Positions 11,129-22,980 of a stretch of 64,000 nucleotides of DNA are shown here, one piece after another. A model generated the notes under the pieces. The model was not told where the DNA came from and did no database searches. It saw nothing but the letters and a program-made list of their open reading frames with translations. Numbering within the stretch: position 1 is the first letter of the stretch; the number at the start of each line of letters is the position of its first letter. The stretch comes from Strongyloides papillosus (lineage: Eukaryota; Nematoda; Chromadorea; Rhabditida; Strongyloididae), in NCBI GenBank assembly GCA_005656395.1, contig SRSI01000049.1, positions 558,001 through 622,000 on the forward strand. Direction: 5' to 3'. Made by a program: the position numbers and the translations under genes.

Positions 11129-12425
11129 ATGTCAGTTAGGAATATCTCACTTTGCCTCGATAACTTTAAAAGGATTCTATTCTTCATATTAACTATAGTT
11201 TTACTCAATGCCAATATAAGTGTATGTTTGTTTTTTATCATTAATATTTTCAAATTTTAGAGCTCTGTTAACAGTAATACCAACGAACGGTTATTTGACG
11301 GTGGTTCTTACCAAAAAGAAGAAGAATTAACATATAAACTTTGGAATTTTGATTCAACAAAAGGAAGAGCTTTTAATTTATCATTATATAAATATCTTGC
11401 AGAATTTAAATTAAGAAGTATTGATATTGACTATATAAATATTACTTCATCCACTATTCTAGAACCCATTATTGTTACGGCTTTTTCACAAAATCATTTT
11501 ACTGAATCATTGAGTCTATTTGAATCTATTCGTAAATATCTTCCAAATACCAAAATTATTGTTTATGATTTAGGATTAGATGATGAAACTATAAAGAAAG
11601 TGAAAACAATTTGTAATGTAAAATACAGAAAATTTAATTTTGACAAATATCCTTCTCACGTAAGAAGTTTGTTTTTATATTCATGGAAATCTATAATAAT
11701 AGCGGTAAGTAAGACAACTTTTTATTACTGAATTTTTTCACATTTATTTAGGAAACACTACGTGATTTTAAATCCATATGGTATGCGGATTCAAGTGTCA
11801 GATTTAAAAGTTCTGACCTTTCACGAATTCATTTCTAGTTACATGTCGTAGTAGGCATCCTAATTACAATAGATCATTAGAACGATTAAAAAGAAATCTG
11901 AAAAATGATAATAAAAAAAAATCAGAACTTTTTGATTGGAAATTAAATGTTGAACATTGCCAAAAATCATCATATCTCCTTCATAGTTTCACTGGACATG
12001 GAATATTACCTGCAACACATAATAGTGTTTTTAAATACCTCCCCAGTAACTTTTCTTTAATTGGGACAGAAAAAAATAAAATGTATGAAGCTGGGTTTGT
12101 TTTTGCTGTTAAAACAAAGGATACAGTAGATAAAGTATTAAAATGGTATTTATTATGTTCTTTAGAAAAAGATTGTATTTCTCCACCAAAGTCAAGTTTT
12201 AGACACTGTAATTTAAAACATATTGCTTATGATAAAATAAGCTATGACTGTCATAAGTACGATCAAAGTGTTTTAAATGTTTTGTTATCAAATGCAAACA
12301 ATTTTGATACTTCTAATTATGTAAGTCAACTCACGTATTTTTTTAAAATAAAACGTAGAGTAAACAGAAAATGGGATGAAGATCTTAAATGTTCAGTTGG
12401 TAATTCTCCACAAATAAATGTTTAA
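11129..12425 (+). pseudogene. DUF1647 family gene with apparent frameshift
   Basis: Exons 11129-11221, 11261-11704 and from 11752 are joined by GT..AG introns of 39 and 47 nt, all in phase 0. Residues 1-31 include a hydrophobic signal-anchor. Exon 2 carries SQNHFTESL, NTKIIVYDLGL and KYPSHVRSL..SWKSIII, and exon 3 adds IWYADSSVRF. All are typical of DUF1647 proteins, nematode putative glycosyltransferases. The frame then meets TAG at 11836-11838. A second open frame from about 11839 to 12425 carries the expected remainder (FTGHGILPATH, a cysteine-rich tail). Either one base is missing around 11835, or a 44-nt intron (11795-11838) removes SVRF. Loss of a conserved block makes the frameshift more likely. 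It could still be a real gene with a sequencing error. Confidence 0.75.
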
Positions 12426-12769
12426 AATTATATAAATCTTAGAAATAAAATATTTTTTGTATCGACTGCTGAATTTAATAATAATATAAAGTTAAAAAAT
12501 TTTTACTTTTTGCTGCACCTATATAAAATTTATACAATAAAAATACTAGTATAAAAAATTTACCTTAATATTAATGTTTCCCTATAACTTAATTAGGTTT
12601 CCTAACCTTACAAGCTTTAAAAAAGATAACCATTAGTAAATATAATGATATTTCCAATTTAACATAACATCTTTTTCTAGAAAATATAAAATATTTTAAA
12701 GTGTGATTTATACCATGTCAAACACTATCAAAACAACGAAAACAATTCAAATTTTAAAATCACCATAGT
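12426..12769. other. AT-rich 3' flank, nothing seen
   Basis: No open frame, motif or repeat was recognised here. Confidence 0.5.
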
Positions 12770-13528
12770 TTGACTAGAAAAACACATTTTAAAATACAAT
12801 ATTAGAATCTAACTTTATATATGATCACAAATATTTTTAGAAAGAGTATTTTTTGGCATTTGATAATATTTTTTTAAATTATTCTTTAATTGTTTGAATC
12901 ACTATAAATTAAATTTTTATACAAAGGTTTACGCATCTAATGACTCTACTTTTTTATACTGTTTTTCAAGATTATTTTTAAAAGTTTTAAAACATTATGT
13001 GTTTTGTTCAGAATGAAAGCAATTTTTAAGTAGTTTAATTTAAATAAGAAAAATAGCAAATACTAAAATAATATACTTAATTAATAACACTTTGTACTAT
13101 TAAATTATTATTGCTTCTCGTTATTATTTTTGTGAAATTTTAAAATTTCTATAATTATTGTTAGTAGAATATTTGAAGTAATGATTTTTGCTAAAACGTT
13201 AACAACTTCAAATAAAATTGATTTCTAATAAAGTATTTTATAATATATTATAATAAAACAAATTAGATTTTAAAATAAGTATAATATTTTTAAAACTTTT
13301 AAAGGTTTATAAATGTTTCATTACTTCGAAATATTAAAAGTATATATTTTTGTAAAAAAACGACCAAACTTATGCAAACATCTAACATTTTACATCATTT
13401 AGAACTTTTTTTTGTCATTTAATATATTAAAATTTGAATAATTATGAAATTTTAAAATAGGGGGACATTTTTATTGCATTTTACGTAATAATGTGAAATT
13501 TGTCCAATTTTTTTGTGTGAAAAAATGC
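12770..13528 (+). repeat. TIR element D, copy 1 (left end missing)
   Basis: This stretch aligns through its length with 31880-32649. It keeps the right terminal repeat (GGGGGACATTTTTATTGCAT...TTTTTTTGTGTG) at 13456-13526 but has no matching left terminus. It is non-coding. Inverted copies lie at 16078-16900 and 35637-36350. Confidence 0.6.
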
Positions 13529-13644
13529 TTTTTTAATTTACAGTATCCTGACAATTTTTAAAATGTTCTTATTACTTCTTTAAAAAGAGATTAACTTTAC
13601 GTTTACAATGAATAAAATAATATTGACAATTACAAGAAGCAATA

Positions 13645-15879
13645 TTACCAGTTGTTTGCATAATCAAACATAGCACCTTTTGAAATACGTTTGTTTATAT
13701 CCTCATATATTGGGTTAATTTTTTCTATAATCTTCTTATCCTCATTGTTTTGACGAATTTTTGAACATAAAGCACACAATCCATTGTTTAAATCATTCTC
13801 ACTGTCTGGTACCACAGTAATATTTTTTTCCTGTACTCAAAATATTTTAGATATTCTGATGGATTTTTTATTAAATAGTGCAAATAATCAGTCATTTGTT
13901 TACTCGTTTTAAAATCATCAATAGCTATAAACGAGGAGTTAGGAATACCAACGTCTGTGTAAATTGTTCTGTTTAGAACAATAGGAACTGAATCAAAAGT
14001 GTACCTTTTTCAATATTTTTCTGTTATATACCCAATGCATTGTAGATAGGGTCATCTTGTGTAGATCTGCACAAGACGTATCTGTTCTAGACATAAAGAT
14101 ATATAAAAGATGACCGCAGATCTGCACAAGATAGCCCATCTTACGACCATCTTACAGATGATAAAAGTTAAAACAATAACTGGCATTTCAAGCATTCTAT
14201 CAATCCTTTTTCACCTAATCCCTACAATCTTAACCCTCCCATTCTACCTAATCTATATTGTTATCACTGTCATCTTACCTCAATTGACATTTAAACCAAA
14301 CTACTCAGGGAAGGAATAGAACTCATCTCAAACTAATTGTAAACATACTCTTACCTAACTAAACTTCAGAAGTTAATTATTATTACTATAATTTAAGTAC
14401 CACATTTTTTATGGTAAAAATCTAATTTTTACTAGTGTTTTTAACAATTTTATTTTACAAAATTAATGTCAAATGTTTTTTTTTAAGCACTCACAAACAT
14501 TAATATCGTTAAATGTTAAAAAAAATTAGTTATATTCCTTAAAGTACTATTAGACTTTTTTTTTGCTTTGTTAATTTAAAAAAACAAATTTTATTCAATT
14601 TTGTGCTTTTTCTACTTTAAAAATTAAAAAATTACTATTCTCAGAAGACGGTCATCTTGTGGCAGATCTGCAAAAGAGAGACCTCTTGTACAGATCTGCA
14701 AAAGACAGCCATCTTGTGTAGATCTGCAAAAAACAGTTTTATCTTAGACAGATCTGCACAAGATAGTCCTATCTCAGGCAGATCTGCACAAGATGACCGT
14801 CTTATCTCAGGCAGATCTACACAAAATAATCAGTCTACTATGCGCTGGGTAAATAAATCTCTAAGAATACTATTAGACATTTTTTTTGCTTTGTTACATT
14901 AAAAATCAAATTTTACTCAATTGTATGCATTTTTTACTTTTAAAATTAAAAAATAACTATTCTCATTAGACGGCCATCTTGTGCAGATCTGTGTAAGATA
15001 GACGTCTTGTGTAGATCGGCAAAAGACAACATTATCTTACCCAGATCTGCAGAAGATGGCCTTTTCTTACGCAGATCTGCACAAGATAGTCGTCTTATGC
15101 AGATCTACACAAGAAAATCTGTCTACAATGCATTGGGTAATTATTGCATACAGCATTTTCTAAAGCAAAATAAAAATAATAACTATTAATCAAATTTTTT
15201 TCACATTAATAATCCAAAACAGCACACACCGATTTAGAGATAGTATTGATATGACAATTACCATAAACATTTACTTTAATATTTTTTTCTAATTTTCTAA
15301 TAATTAATTCACGAGCTGAATTTGACCAACAATTTTATATGTATCCTACAATTTCTTTATATAATTTCTTAGGAATTATTGTATCGTAAGTGTAATTTAA
15401 ATTTAACCGTTCATGGTTACCGTCAATTTTAATCCATTTACTTCTATATTCAAATAAAACATCCGATTTGTTGTTATAAGACATAATCCAATTAAATAGT
15501 TTTTTGGAGAAGATTCAGGTAAAATGGAAAATGGTGCTTCTTCTGTAAAATATACAAATTTTTGTAAAGGGAAAGCTCTAGTAGGAAGATCACTTTTATT
15601 CATATGAAGAAAATGAAATACAACTGCATCAGAGGTTGAAAATAATTTTTTATCTTGTGTAAATTCACAATTTATGGGTTCACATTTATCAAATAATTCT
15701 GTCTCGTTTGTGGAATAATATCGTGTATACAATAAAATTCTTTTTCTTTCTAATTTTGATGTTAAATTAAATTTGTTAACATATTCTTGAGTAAACACAT
15801 TATTAGAAAATAATATTGTACCAAATAATGTTGGAAATATAAGAACATAGTGCAATGCTTTACTTGAATAAGCAAACAT
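13645..15879 (-). pseudogene. Alpha-1,3-fucosyltransferase (GT10) pseudogene split by an insertion
   Basis: On the minus strand the gene starts at ATG 15877-15879 with a type II signal-anchor. GT10 blocks follow: FVYFTEEAPFS, then (after a frameshift near 15497) NWIMSYNNKSDV, NCWSNSAREL, VNVYGNCH, ALENAVCNNYITEKY, RYTFDSVPIVLNRT, and DDFKTSKQMTDYLHYL near the C-terminus. The end is TAA at 13645-13647. Lesions are in-frame stops at 15335-15337, 15206-15208 and 14010-14012, frameshifts near 15497 and 13840, and a 1.1-kb element at 14031-15137 sitting inside the codon run for NNYITEK. GT10 enzymes transfer fucose from GDP-fucose to glycans in the Golgi. This copy cannot encode one. Confidence 0.88.
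14031..15137. mobile_element. TA-flanked TIR element with internal short-repeat arrays
   Basis: The element starts CCCAATGCATTGTAGA and ends TCTACAATGCATTGGG, perfect 16-bp terminal inverted repeats flanked by TA on both sides (14029-14030, 15138-15139). That fits Tc1/mariner-type insertion. Removing it with one TA restores the fucosyltransferase reading frame exactly at that point. It encodes no transposase. Inside are about 13 copies of a palindrome-cored motif like GCAGATCTGCACAAGATAG, and two similar blocks (about 14538-14860 and 14866-15137) that look like a tandem duplication. Confidence 0.8.
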
Positions 15880-16077
15880 CTTATTATTGGTGACTAATCG
15901 TAAAAGAAAAAAGATAAGTTTAATAACATGATGATTTCAACTATATAATTCAACATATTTATATTCTTTTATAGTTTCTAATATTCAAATTTTTATAGGA
16001 ATATTAACATTTTATAATTAAAATTAATTTACTATGAATAGACTATATATTAATTAAGATAAATTTGAAATAAAAAT

Positions 16078-16900
16078 TTGACAATTCTTCAAAAGATGCA
16101 AAAACATTCCCTACCACTTAAAAAATTTAATTTTATTCGAATTTTAAAAATATCAAGTGGTAAAAAAATGACGTAATAGCACAAAATATTAGGTTGGCAC
16201 GTAAATTTAACCATTTTTTAAATATATTTGTTTGCCATCTTTAATTTATCTAACCCTTTTTAAATTTTAATATTTTTCTACGAAATTATCCTCATCTAAG
16301 AGTATAACTTGATTTTAAAATACATTTTAAAGCACATTACTTGAAGGAAATTTCGTTTAATGTTGTTAAGTTTAAACAAAAATCATTATTTTAAACAATC
16401 TACTGCCGACAATGAATTTAGAAATTTAAAAATTTTATAACAATAAGAACCAAAAACAGTAATTATTTAACTACACAAAGGATTAATAATCAAAACATTA
16501 TTTTTGTATTTGCTTCTATTTTATATTAAAATATTTAAATGTTTTTTCTTACTATGAACAAAAATGTATAGTGTTTTATAACTCATCATACGTTTGATTT
16601 CATAACATAATCTTAAAAGAAGTTATAGATGAAAGTTGGGCTATCATATGAATATAACTATATGAAAAATATAGATTATATGAGGTCAGCCTAATGAAAC
16701 ATATTTAAAAAGATACAGTAATATGTTAATAAATGTTATTTATTAAAGCATTTATAATTAAAAATAATAAATTCTGATTAAATGTTTTAAAATGTATTGT
16801 AAAAGGAACTTAAGCTTGAAAATAAAAATAATGTCACACAAAAATAGCGAATTATTTTAATAATCTTTTAATTATAGCTTTAATTTTTATATGCGAAATA
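16078..16900 (-). repeat. TIR element D, copy 2 (inverted, decayed)
   Basis: Reverse-oriented diverged match to 31880-32649. The order of recognisable blocks (ACATTTTAAAGCACATTA, CTACTGCCGACAATGAATT, TTTTATAGTTATAG-like) is retained. The terminal repeat at 16078 is eroded. It is non-coding. Confidence 0.5.
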
Positions 16901-17767
16901 TTTGAATTTTATAAATTAGAACAAAATCTACTTCATTTTAGATTGATCTGTGTTTTTTTGTATGTAGGCATACAGTAAAAGCTTTAAATCAGTTAGAAGA
17001 TGGATAAATGTTTTTATAAAAACTATAAGATAATGAAAAATGTACTGTTTTATTCTATAAAGAACAATTAATAATTCCAAAATCAATTTTTTTTAACATT
17101 TTTAACCTTTCAATCAACAGGTGTATTGATATATTTGTTTTTAATAATTTAAATCATAGTGGTATTAATAAAAGTGTCAAAAAGGTTTGTAAAATGATTA
17201 AGAATACTTAAAATAAAGAATGATAAATCAAGCATTGTATTAATATATTACGAAAATTAAAGAGATTTTCAAGACCTATTTATATGCTTTGCTTTATCAA
17301 TAAATTCTTAGTTGTTATAATTGGGTATTCATCATTGATAGTGATTTTTTGTGAGGATTTTCAAAGTTTTACAGAAGAATAACCATATAATGATGAAAAA
17401 ATATTAATTTTAAAAAATTATTAAAATTTTTAATAAGGTAATAATTTTCTATTATTCTATTATCTATTATGTTCAATATCAGATTCTTTTGGTATGATTT
17501 TTAATAGAATTTATATCAAAATATTCTTGACATTTTTAACTAAAAGAATCTTAACTAGTCACAAATTTAAAAATAATATTTAACTTTTTGAATGAAAATT
17601 CGGAATAAATGTTTTATTGAAAATTTCATTAAAATTATCATATTAACAAAATTTGAAATTTTTGTTACTTTAATAGTCAAATTTTTACCATTGTAGAAAT
17701 TATTTAAAATTTGGAATTCTAAATGAAATATAGATATATTTATCATCTCCAAGGCTGAAAATCAAAA
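16901..17767. other. AT-rich intergenic DNA, nothing seen
   Basis: This stretch is very AT-rich, with only short open frames lacking motifs. It should include the promoter of the DUF229 gene at its 3' end. Confidence 0.5.
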
Positions 17768-19863
17768 ATGTCTACTGAATCATCAATCAGCCATGAGGAT
17801 AATACAAATACTGAGGATGAAGTTAACAGAAGCATGAGTTAGTCCACTTTGTTTAATTAAATAAAAACCTTTTCATCATTTCAGGGTTAACTAAAAAGGA
17901 ATGTGTTTTCGTTGGACGTGCTAGTGTAGTATTTGCAATAACGTTGGTGGTTCTATATATATATTTTAATCCAGATATAGACCTGTCTTGGTTAGGACCG
18001 CTTATTTATAGTTTTTATGGTTTGATAGAACACAATTGTGATAAGATAGTTGATGCTAAGTATAGAATTAAAAATAATGATTTATCTTGTGATTTTAATG
18101 AGTGTAAACCATGGCCAAAGGATTATATACTTTGGTTTAATAGAAAAAAAAAATCTCCACCATGCAAACCTGTTAACAAGAATTTGTACTACTATATTAA
18201 AGATGACATGATATTCGTGAGAGATGAGGTGAAATCCAAAATTAACTGTAATTATACATGTTATTCTAAAAGAAATTACGAAAAACTTGATATTGCAAAA
18301 AATGTAACAATTAATGGTAAAGCTATTTTGGAGTGTGACGTTCCTTGGGTTAAATGTTATAATGAAGAAAACGAAAAAGTTTATGAAAATATAGAATTAG
18401 TATTAAAAAAATTGAATGCAACATTTGAGGAAAGAAGAGATTTCTTAAAACCAGGATATTCACTGCCAAATGATGTAAAAAAATACAGTTTTCATGTCAT
18501 AGTAATTGATTCATTATCATATTACAATGCATTAAGAGCACTTAACAAAACGAGAAGTGTACTATTAAAACACGGTGGTATAGAAATGAAGTATTTAAAT
18601 ATTCAAGGTGAAAACAGCATGCCAAATGCTTATGGTTTTCTTTTGAATAAATTCAAAGACAATGTTGAAGATAATTCTTTTGGTAGACCAACAAAAATAA
18701 ATGATTGGGGTTTAGAAGATCCATGTTATGTTCCATTAGACAATACAACATTCATATTTGATTACTACAAGAAAATGGGTTATTTAACTTTGTATGCTGA
18801 TGATTTCTTCCTTGAAACATTTGAGTGGCCTGATTGTGTTGGCTTCACCACCGAATACACTCATCATTCCACCAGAGTTCGTCAGCTTTTTAATAGTAAT
18901 GATACCAAAAAAATAATTCGGGGTGACTTCAAGAATAAATGTTACTTGTTCGGTCAGGATCTTTTTAAATATCATGAAGATTTCCTTCAAAGGTATTCAA
19001 ATCAACCTACAGCATCGTTGACTTGGCAGACTAATTTGGTACATAGTGATATAGATAACATTTTTGAACAGGATGAATATTTATCAGAATACTTTGAAAG
19101 AAATTCTAAATATTACAAAGATTCATTTTTAATTATTATGGCAGACCATGGTTTTCGATTAGGTCGATTTATGAATACAGAGATTGGAAGATATGAATAT
19201 TTAAATCCATACCTTCTTATCAAACCTCCAGCTGACTTGTTAGAGAATGAAGAATTAATTGGTAATCTTAAAGCAAACTCAATAAAGCATATCTCACACT
19301 TAGATTTATATGCTACCTTTCTTGATATTCTAACTGAAGGTCCTAAAAATAATTTTACAAACCTTAAACCATATGATTTATCTAATGTTGTAAATGATAA
19401 AATTAAGGGATTGAGTTTATTACGTCCATTACCTGATGAGAATCGTTCCTGTTACGATATGAATATCCCTTCTAGATATTGTTTATGCCAACCAAAATAT
19501 ACAAAATTGGTTAGAAGACAATCTACAGAAATTTTTAGAAAATTAGAAGAAGTTTTTATCAAAGATATAAACAAACAACTTGAACACGACAATTTAAAAG
19601 AGATTTGCTCTCAGTTAACACTCCAAAATGATGTGAAAGATTATTTTGTAGTACAAAGCAGTGAAGGAAAAAACACAATGTTGTATGAAGTTAACGCCAT
19701 AACGAAGCCAGGGCAAGGATCATTCAGAGCATATTATAATCAAAATTTTACCTTACTAGATGATATAATAAGGACAAACATGTATAAAGGTCAAGCAGAT
19801 GTGTGCGGTAAACCTTCCAAATATACCAAATTTTGCTACTGTAAAATCTTGCTTAAGAACTGA
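17768..19863 (+). CDS. DUF229 family protein (sulfatase/alkaline-phosphatase-like fold)
   Basis: Exon 1 is 17768-17837 and exon 2 is 17885-19863, with a 47-nt GT..AG intron. The ATG at 17768 gives an acidic cytosolic start of about 23 residues before a transmembrane segment (about residues 30-52). The product is about 682 residues, a normal DUF229 length. Family blocks are VIVIDSLSYYNALR (about 226), the DWGLEDPCYVP and YLTLYADDF blocks, SLTWQTNLVHSD, and MADHGFRLGRFMNTEIG (about 441) with the metal-binding DHG. DUF229 proteins resemble alkaline-phosphatase superfamily hydrolases, but their substrates are unknown. The C-terminus is cysteine-rich. It is the only intact gene in the palindrome spacer. 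A type II or secreted lumenal location is inferred. Confidence 0.9.
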
Positions 19864-21014
19864 TTTCAAAATGTAATTTAGTAAACGAAAAAAACTTTTT
19901 TAATGTTATTAAAATAATTGTATCATATTATATTGTCATCCATACGAGTTTGTAAATTCTTAGTTTAGAAAAAACAGTAGAAATTATCTCTAGATATATT
20001 GTAATGGTATGAAAGATAAATTTAAATTTCTTAAACTTTATTTATAGTTACTTTATTTTATACGATTTATCATAACACTACTTTTTTAATTTTTATATAT
20101 GAGAAGATTTTATGAACATAACAAGATAATACTTCATATCTTTTTAATTATAAATGCATTTAAAAATCATATTTCATATAGATAAATAAATTATTTGAGC
20201 ATTTTAATTATCAAATAGTGAGTAAAAAAATGATCCTAACATTACAATTATTAAAATTGTAGTTAGCTCATAAATTCCTAGAAGTTTAACATTTTTTTAT
20301 GTTTTTTTTCAATCGCAGGCTTCATATACTATGATTGACATATGTACCGAAAATAGACTATATTGAACAAGTTTAAAGCTTATAAAACATGTCTGGATTT
20401 TCATTTTTAGGATTTCATGAAATCCATGAGCATTTAAATTTCTTGAAAACAACCTCGAGAAATCAAAAAAAAATTTATATATGTCTATTTTAGTTCATAC
20501 AGCCCAAGGTTGAATAATTTTAAAAAATATATGTAGCCAACAATTCTCCAAAATTAGAACTCAAAATTTGGATCTCAAACATATCCCGTTGCACTTGCCT
20601 CATTAGATTACATATACCAAGAATTTATTATCCACGTTAAATATATACTTCTTGAAATGGAAACACCGATTTTTAGAATTAAAAATATCTAAGGATGAAT
20701 TTTGTTGTATTTATACTCGGACACGTTTGTCCATTGTAAACATTAGGATAATTGTTGAGAATATTTCAATAGTTTATCAAATACAATTTGATAATCTTGA
20801 TAACAAGTTTAAAATAAAATTTAAACAGATAATTGTCGATATATTCACTTATTAATATTGAGTAAAATAAAGTTTTATCTATGGTTGAGATTAGATCTTT
20901 CTGTGTATACATTCAAGATTATTGTTACGAATAAATTTAAATTATGAAAAAATTTAAATTATAGAAGACTTAAATATTGTTATGAAAATTTTTATTATAT
21001 TTATTATTATATAA
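19864..21014. other. AT-rich intergenic DNA, nothing seen
   Basis: No supported gene. A plus-strand open frame near 20652 has no motif and no relatives in the window. Confidence 0.5.
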
Positions 21015-21064
21015 TTGTTTAAATTTTATGGAATTTCGAGTTATTTAATAAAGACATCCCAACT

Positions 21065-22204
21065 ATGGCTTTGTTTGCTCGTCGTTTCTCGACATCCTTC
21101 TTAATTTTGTTAACATTTTCAATGTTATATCAAATAATGGTTACTGCTTCTAAGGATATACATTTCTACAATTTCAGCAATGTTAATACAACTACTGATA
21201 ACTCAATAAAGGATACATTACAACCACATCAAATCGCTATTGTTACAGTAATTGATGGTGCCGTTGAATACAAGTATAAACAAGCAATAGCAACCGTTAA
21301 ATGTTATTCTTGGCATCATAATTATACTTTTGCAATATTAAATACGCAAGAACTTCCGGAATTTACTTATAACTGCAATCAGCCTGAATTTTTTTTCCGA
21401 AGACATTGTATAGTTGCTAACTATGCACAAAGGTATAAAAATGAAATAAAGTACATTATAATTATTGACGCTGATATTATAGTAGTTAACCCAGTACATA
21501 GAATAGAAAATTACCTTCCAAAAGGTGAAGAAGATATTTTATTTTCTGATAGAACTCATAATAGTGAAATAATGGCAGGAAGTTATATAATAAAAAATAC
21601 GCTGTACACAAGAAGTTTCTTAAAATTTTTTGCTGATTATCAATACAAAAAACCTATAGGTAATACTTTTGGAGATAATGCTGCTCTTCATCCAGTTTTT
21701 GCTGAATTCATTGGAATTGTAGAGCATCGTAACAAGTATTTGCGATGCATGGAAATATACAGTACTCATAAATCGGGAATTGAGCCGTATATGTTATTTG
21801 TCTCGTGTATGAGATATATTTTAAATTTAATAGATGAAACTCCAAATGATATTAATTATCATACATATGAAGGAGGAAAAATAAAAATTGTTAGAAAATT
21901 ATCTAAAAAGAGGTGGTCACGAGATTCATGGCTTTCTGACTATACATTTTGTGATGATGAGTTATTCCATCATGATTTCAAAGAAAAAGAAATTGAACTT
22001 CGTAAAAATTTATTTAAAAGAAAATTTCTAGCAGATGAAAAAATATGTAAAAATTCCGATTTTTTGAAACTTTGGGATTGTGATGAGTCTTTCAAGACGG
22101 ATTGTAAAACTATAAATGATGAACTTAAAGTTCAGGTTGATCGTGCCCACGATAAACATATGAAATATATTAAGGAAAGTAATGTAACAAAAATAGAAGA
22201 TTAA
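21065..22204 (+). CDS. DUF273 nematode putative glycosyltransferase (right copy)
   Basis: Single exon, 379 residues, ATG at 21065. It has the same features as its left-arm partner: an N-terminal hydrophobic anchor, IIDADIIVVNP with DxD at 135-137, and the SWLSDYTFCDDELFHHD block near 290-304. Differences from the left copy cluster in the N-terminal anchor, at about 197-210, and at about 233-241, where STHKSGIEPY replaces NSIGNGLEEN. This clustering may mark a specificity loop, but that is inference. The coding frame is intact. Confidence 0.87.
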   Translation: MALFARRFSTSFLILLTFSMLYQIMVTASKDIHFYNFSNVNTTTDNSIKDTLQPHQIAIVTVIDGAVEYKYKQAIATVKCYSWHHNYTFAILNTQELPEFTYNCNQPEFFFRRHCIVANYAQRYKNEIKYIIIIDADIIVVNPVHRIENYLPKGEEDILFSDRTHNSEIMAGSYIIKNTLYTRSFLKFFADYQYKKPIGNTFGDNAALHPVFAEFIGIVEHRNKYLRCMEIYSTHKSGIEPYMLFVSCMRYILNLIDETPNDINYHTYEGGKIKIVRKLSKKRWSRDSWLSDYTFCDDELFHHDFKEKEIELRKNLFKRKFLADEKICKNSDFLKLWDCDESFKTDCKTINDELKVQVDRAHDKHMKYIKESNVTKIED

Positions 22205-22980
22205 ATGATAAAAGTATCAAAGAATTTATATAGATAATTAAACATTAATTTCATTTAATTTGCCCATTATTGTCTATTTTTAAAATTAATAAAAAATTTA
22301 ATTAATTATATTAGTGTATAATGTATAGAGCTTTTACTTTTTTAATTATCTTCCTAAACTTCCAGTCATTAATTATTAATAGTTAGTAAGTTGCAAAAAA
22401 AATTGGCAAAAATTTTAAAGTGCTTCGATTGATGTAAAAATATACGCATATAAAAAACTTTTAATACAAATTTTATTTTTAGAATAATATTTCTAAAAAA
22501 TGAAGTTTAAACAACCCTGAAAGGAGTATAAACTAAAGTCGCCTTGAATCTAAAATGTTGTAGCTGACAACATTTCAATTGAAGCTAGGGCTAAATTTTA
22601 GAATAGGGATCCACTTTAATTAGTTAAATGATGCAATTAGTTTGCTAAAATGAGCATTTTTATAATGGATAAAAAAATATTTAGAAGTAGTTTGTAACAT
22701 TTAAAGTATTTTTTTTCAGATTCATCTTTTGTTTTAAATATAGGCAAATGTTTTATTTAATTAGGTTTTAGTTGTTAAATAAGTAACTAATTGATGTAAT
22801 AATCAATTTCTCATAAACAATTAATACGGTTTTGACCATATATTAATGTAAAGACAGAAAACACTTCTTTATGCTTAATGAAAGCAAAATAAAAAATTGT
22901 TGGTTGTATTAAAGGCTACAAGTGATCTGATTTTTTAACTTCAAAAATTTTTTTATATACTAAATTGTTAAAACATTTTA
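22205..22980. other. 3' flank of DUF273, no gene
   Basis: Matches 7608-8390 in inverted orientation with scattered differences. No gene seen. Confidence 0.6.

Noticed and set aside
14110..14319. Hydrophobic plus-strand frame within the fucosyltransferase insert
   Set aside because: It lies in a non-autonomous TIR element, has no motif and no proper upstream context. The pyrimidine-rich strand alone explains the hydrophobic residues.
14641..15120. CRISPR-like array of short repeats
   Set aside because: The repeats are irregularly spaced, imperfect and lie in a eukaryotic transposon between TA-flanked termini.
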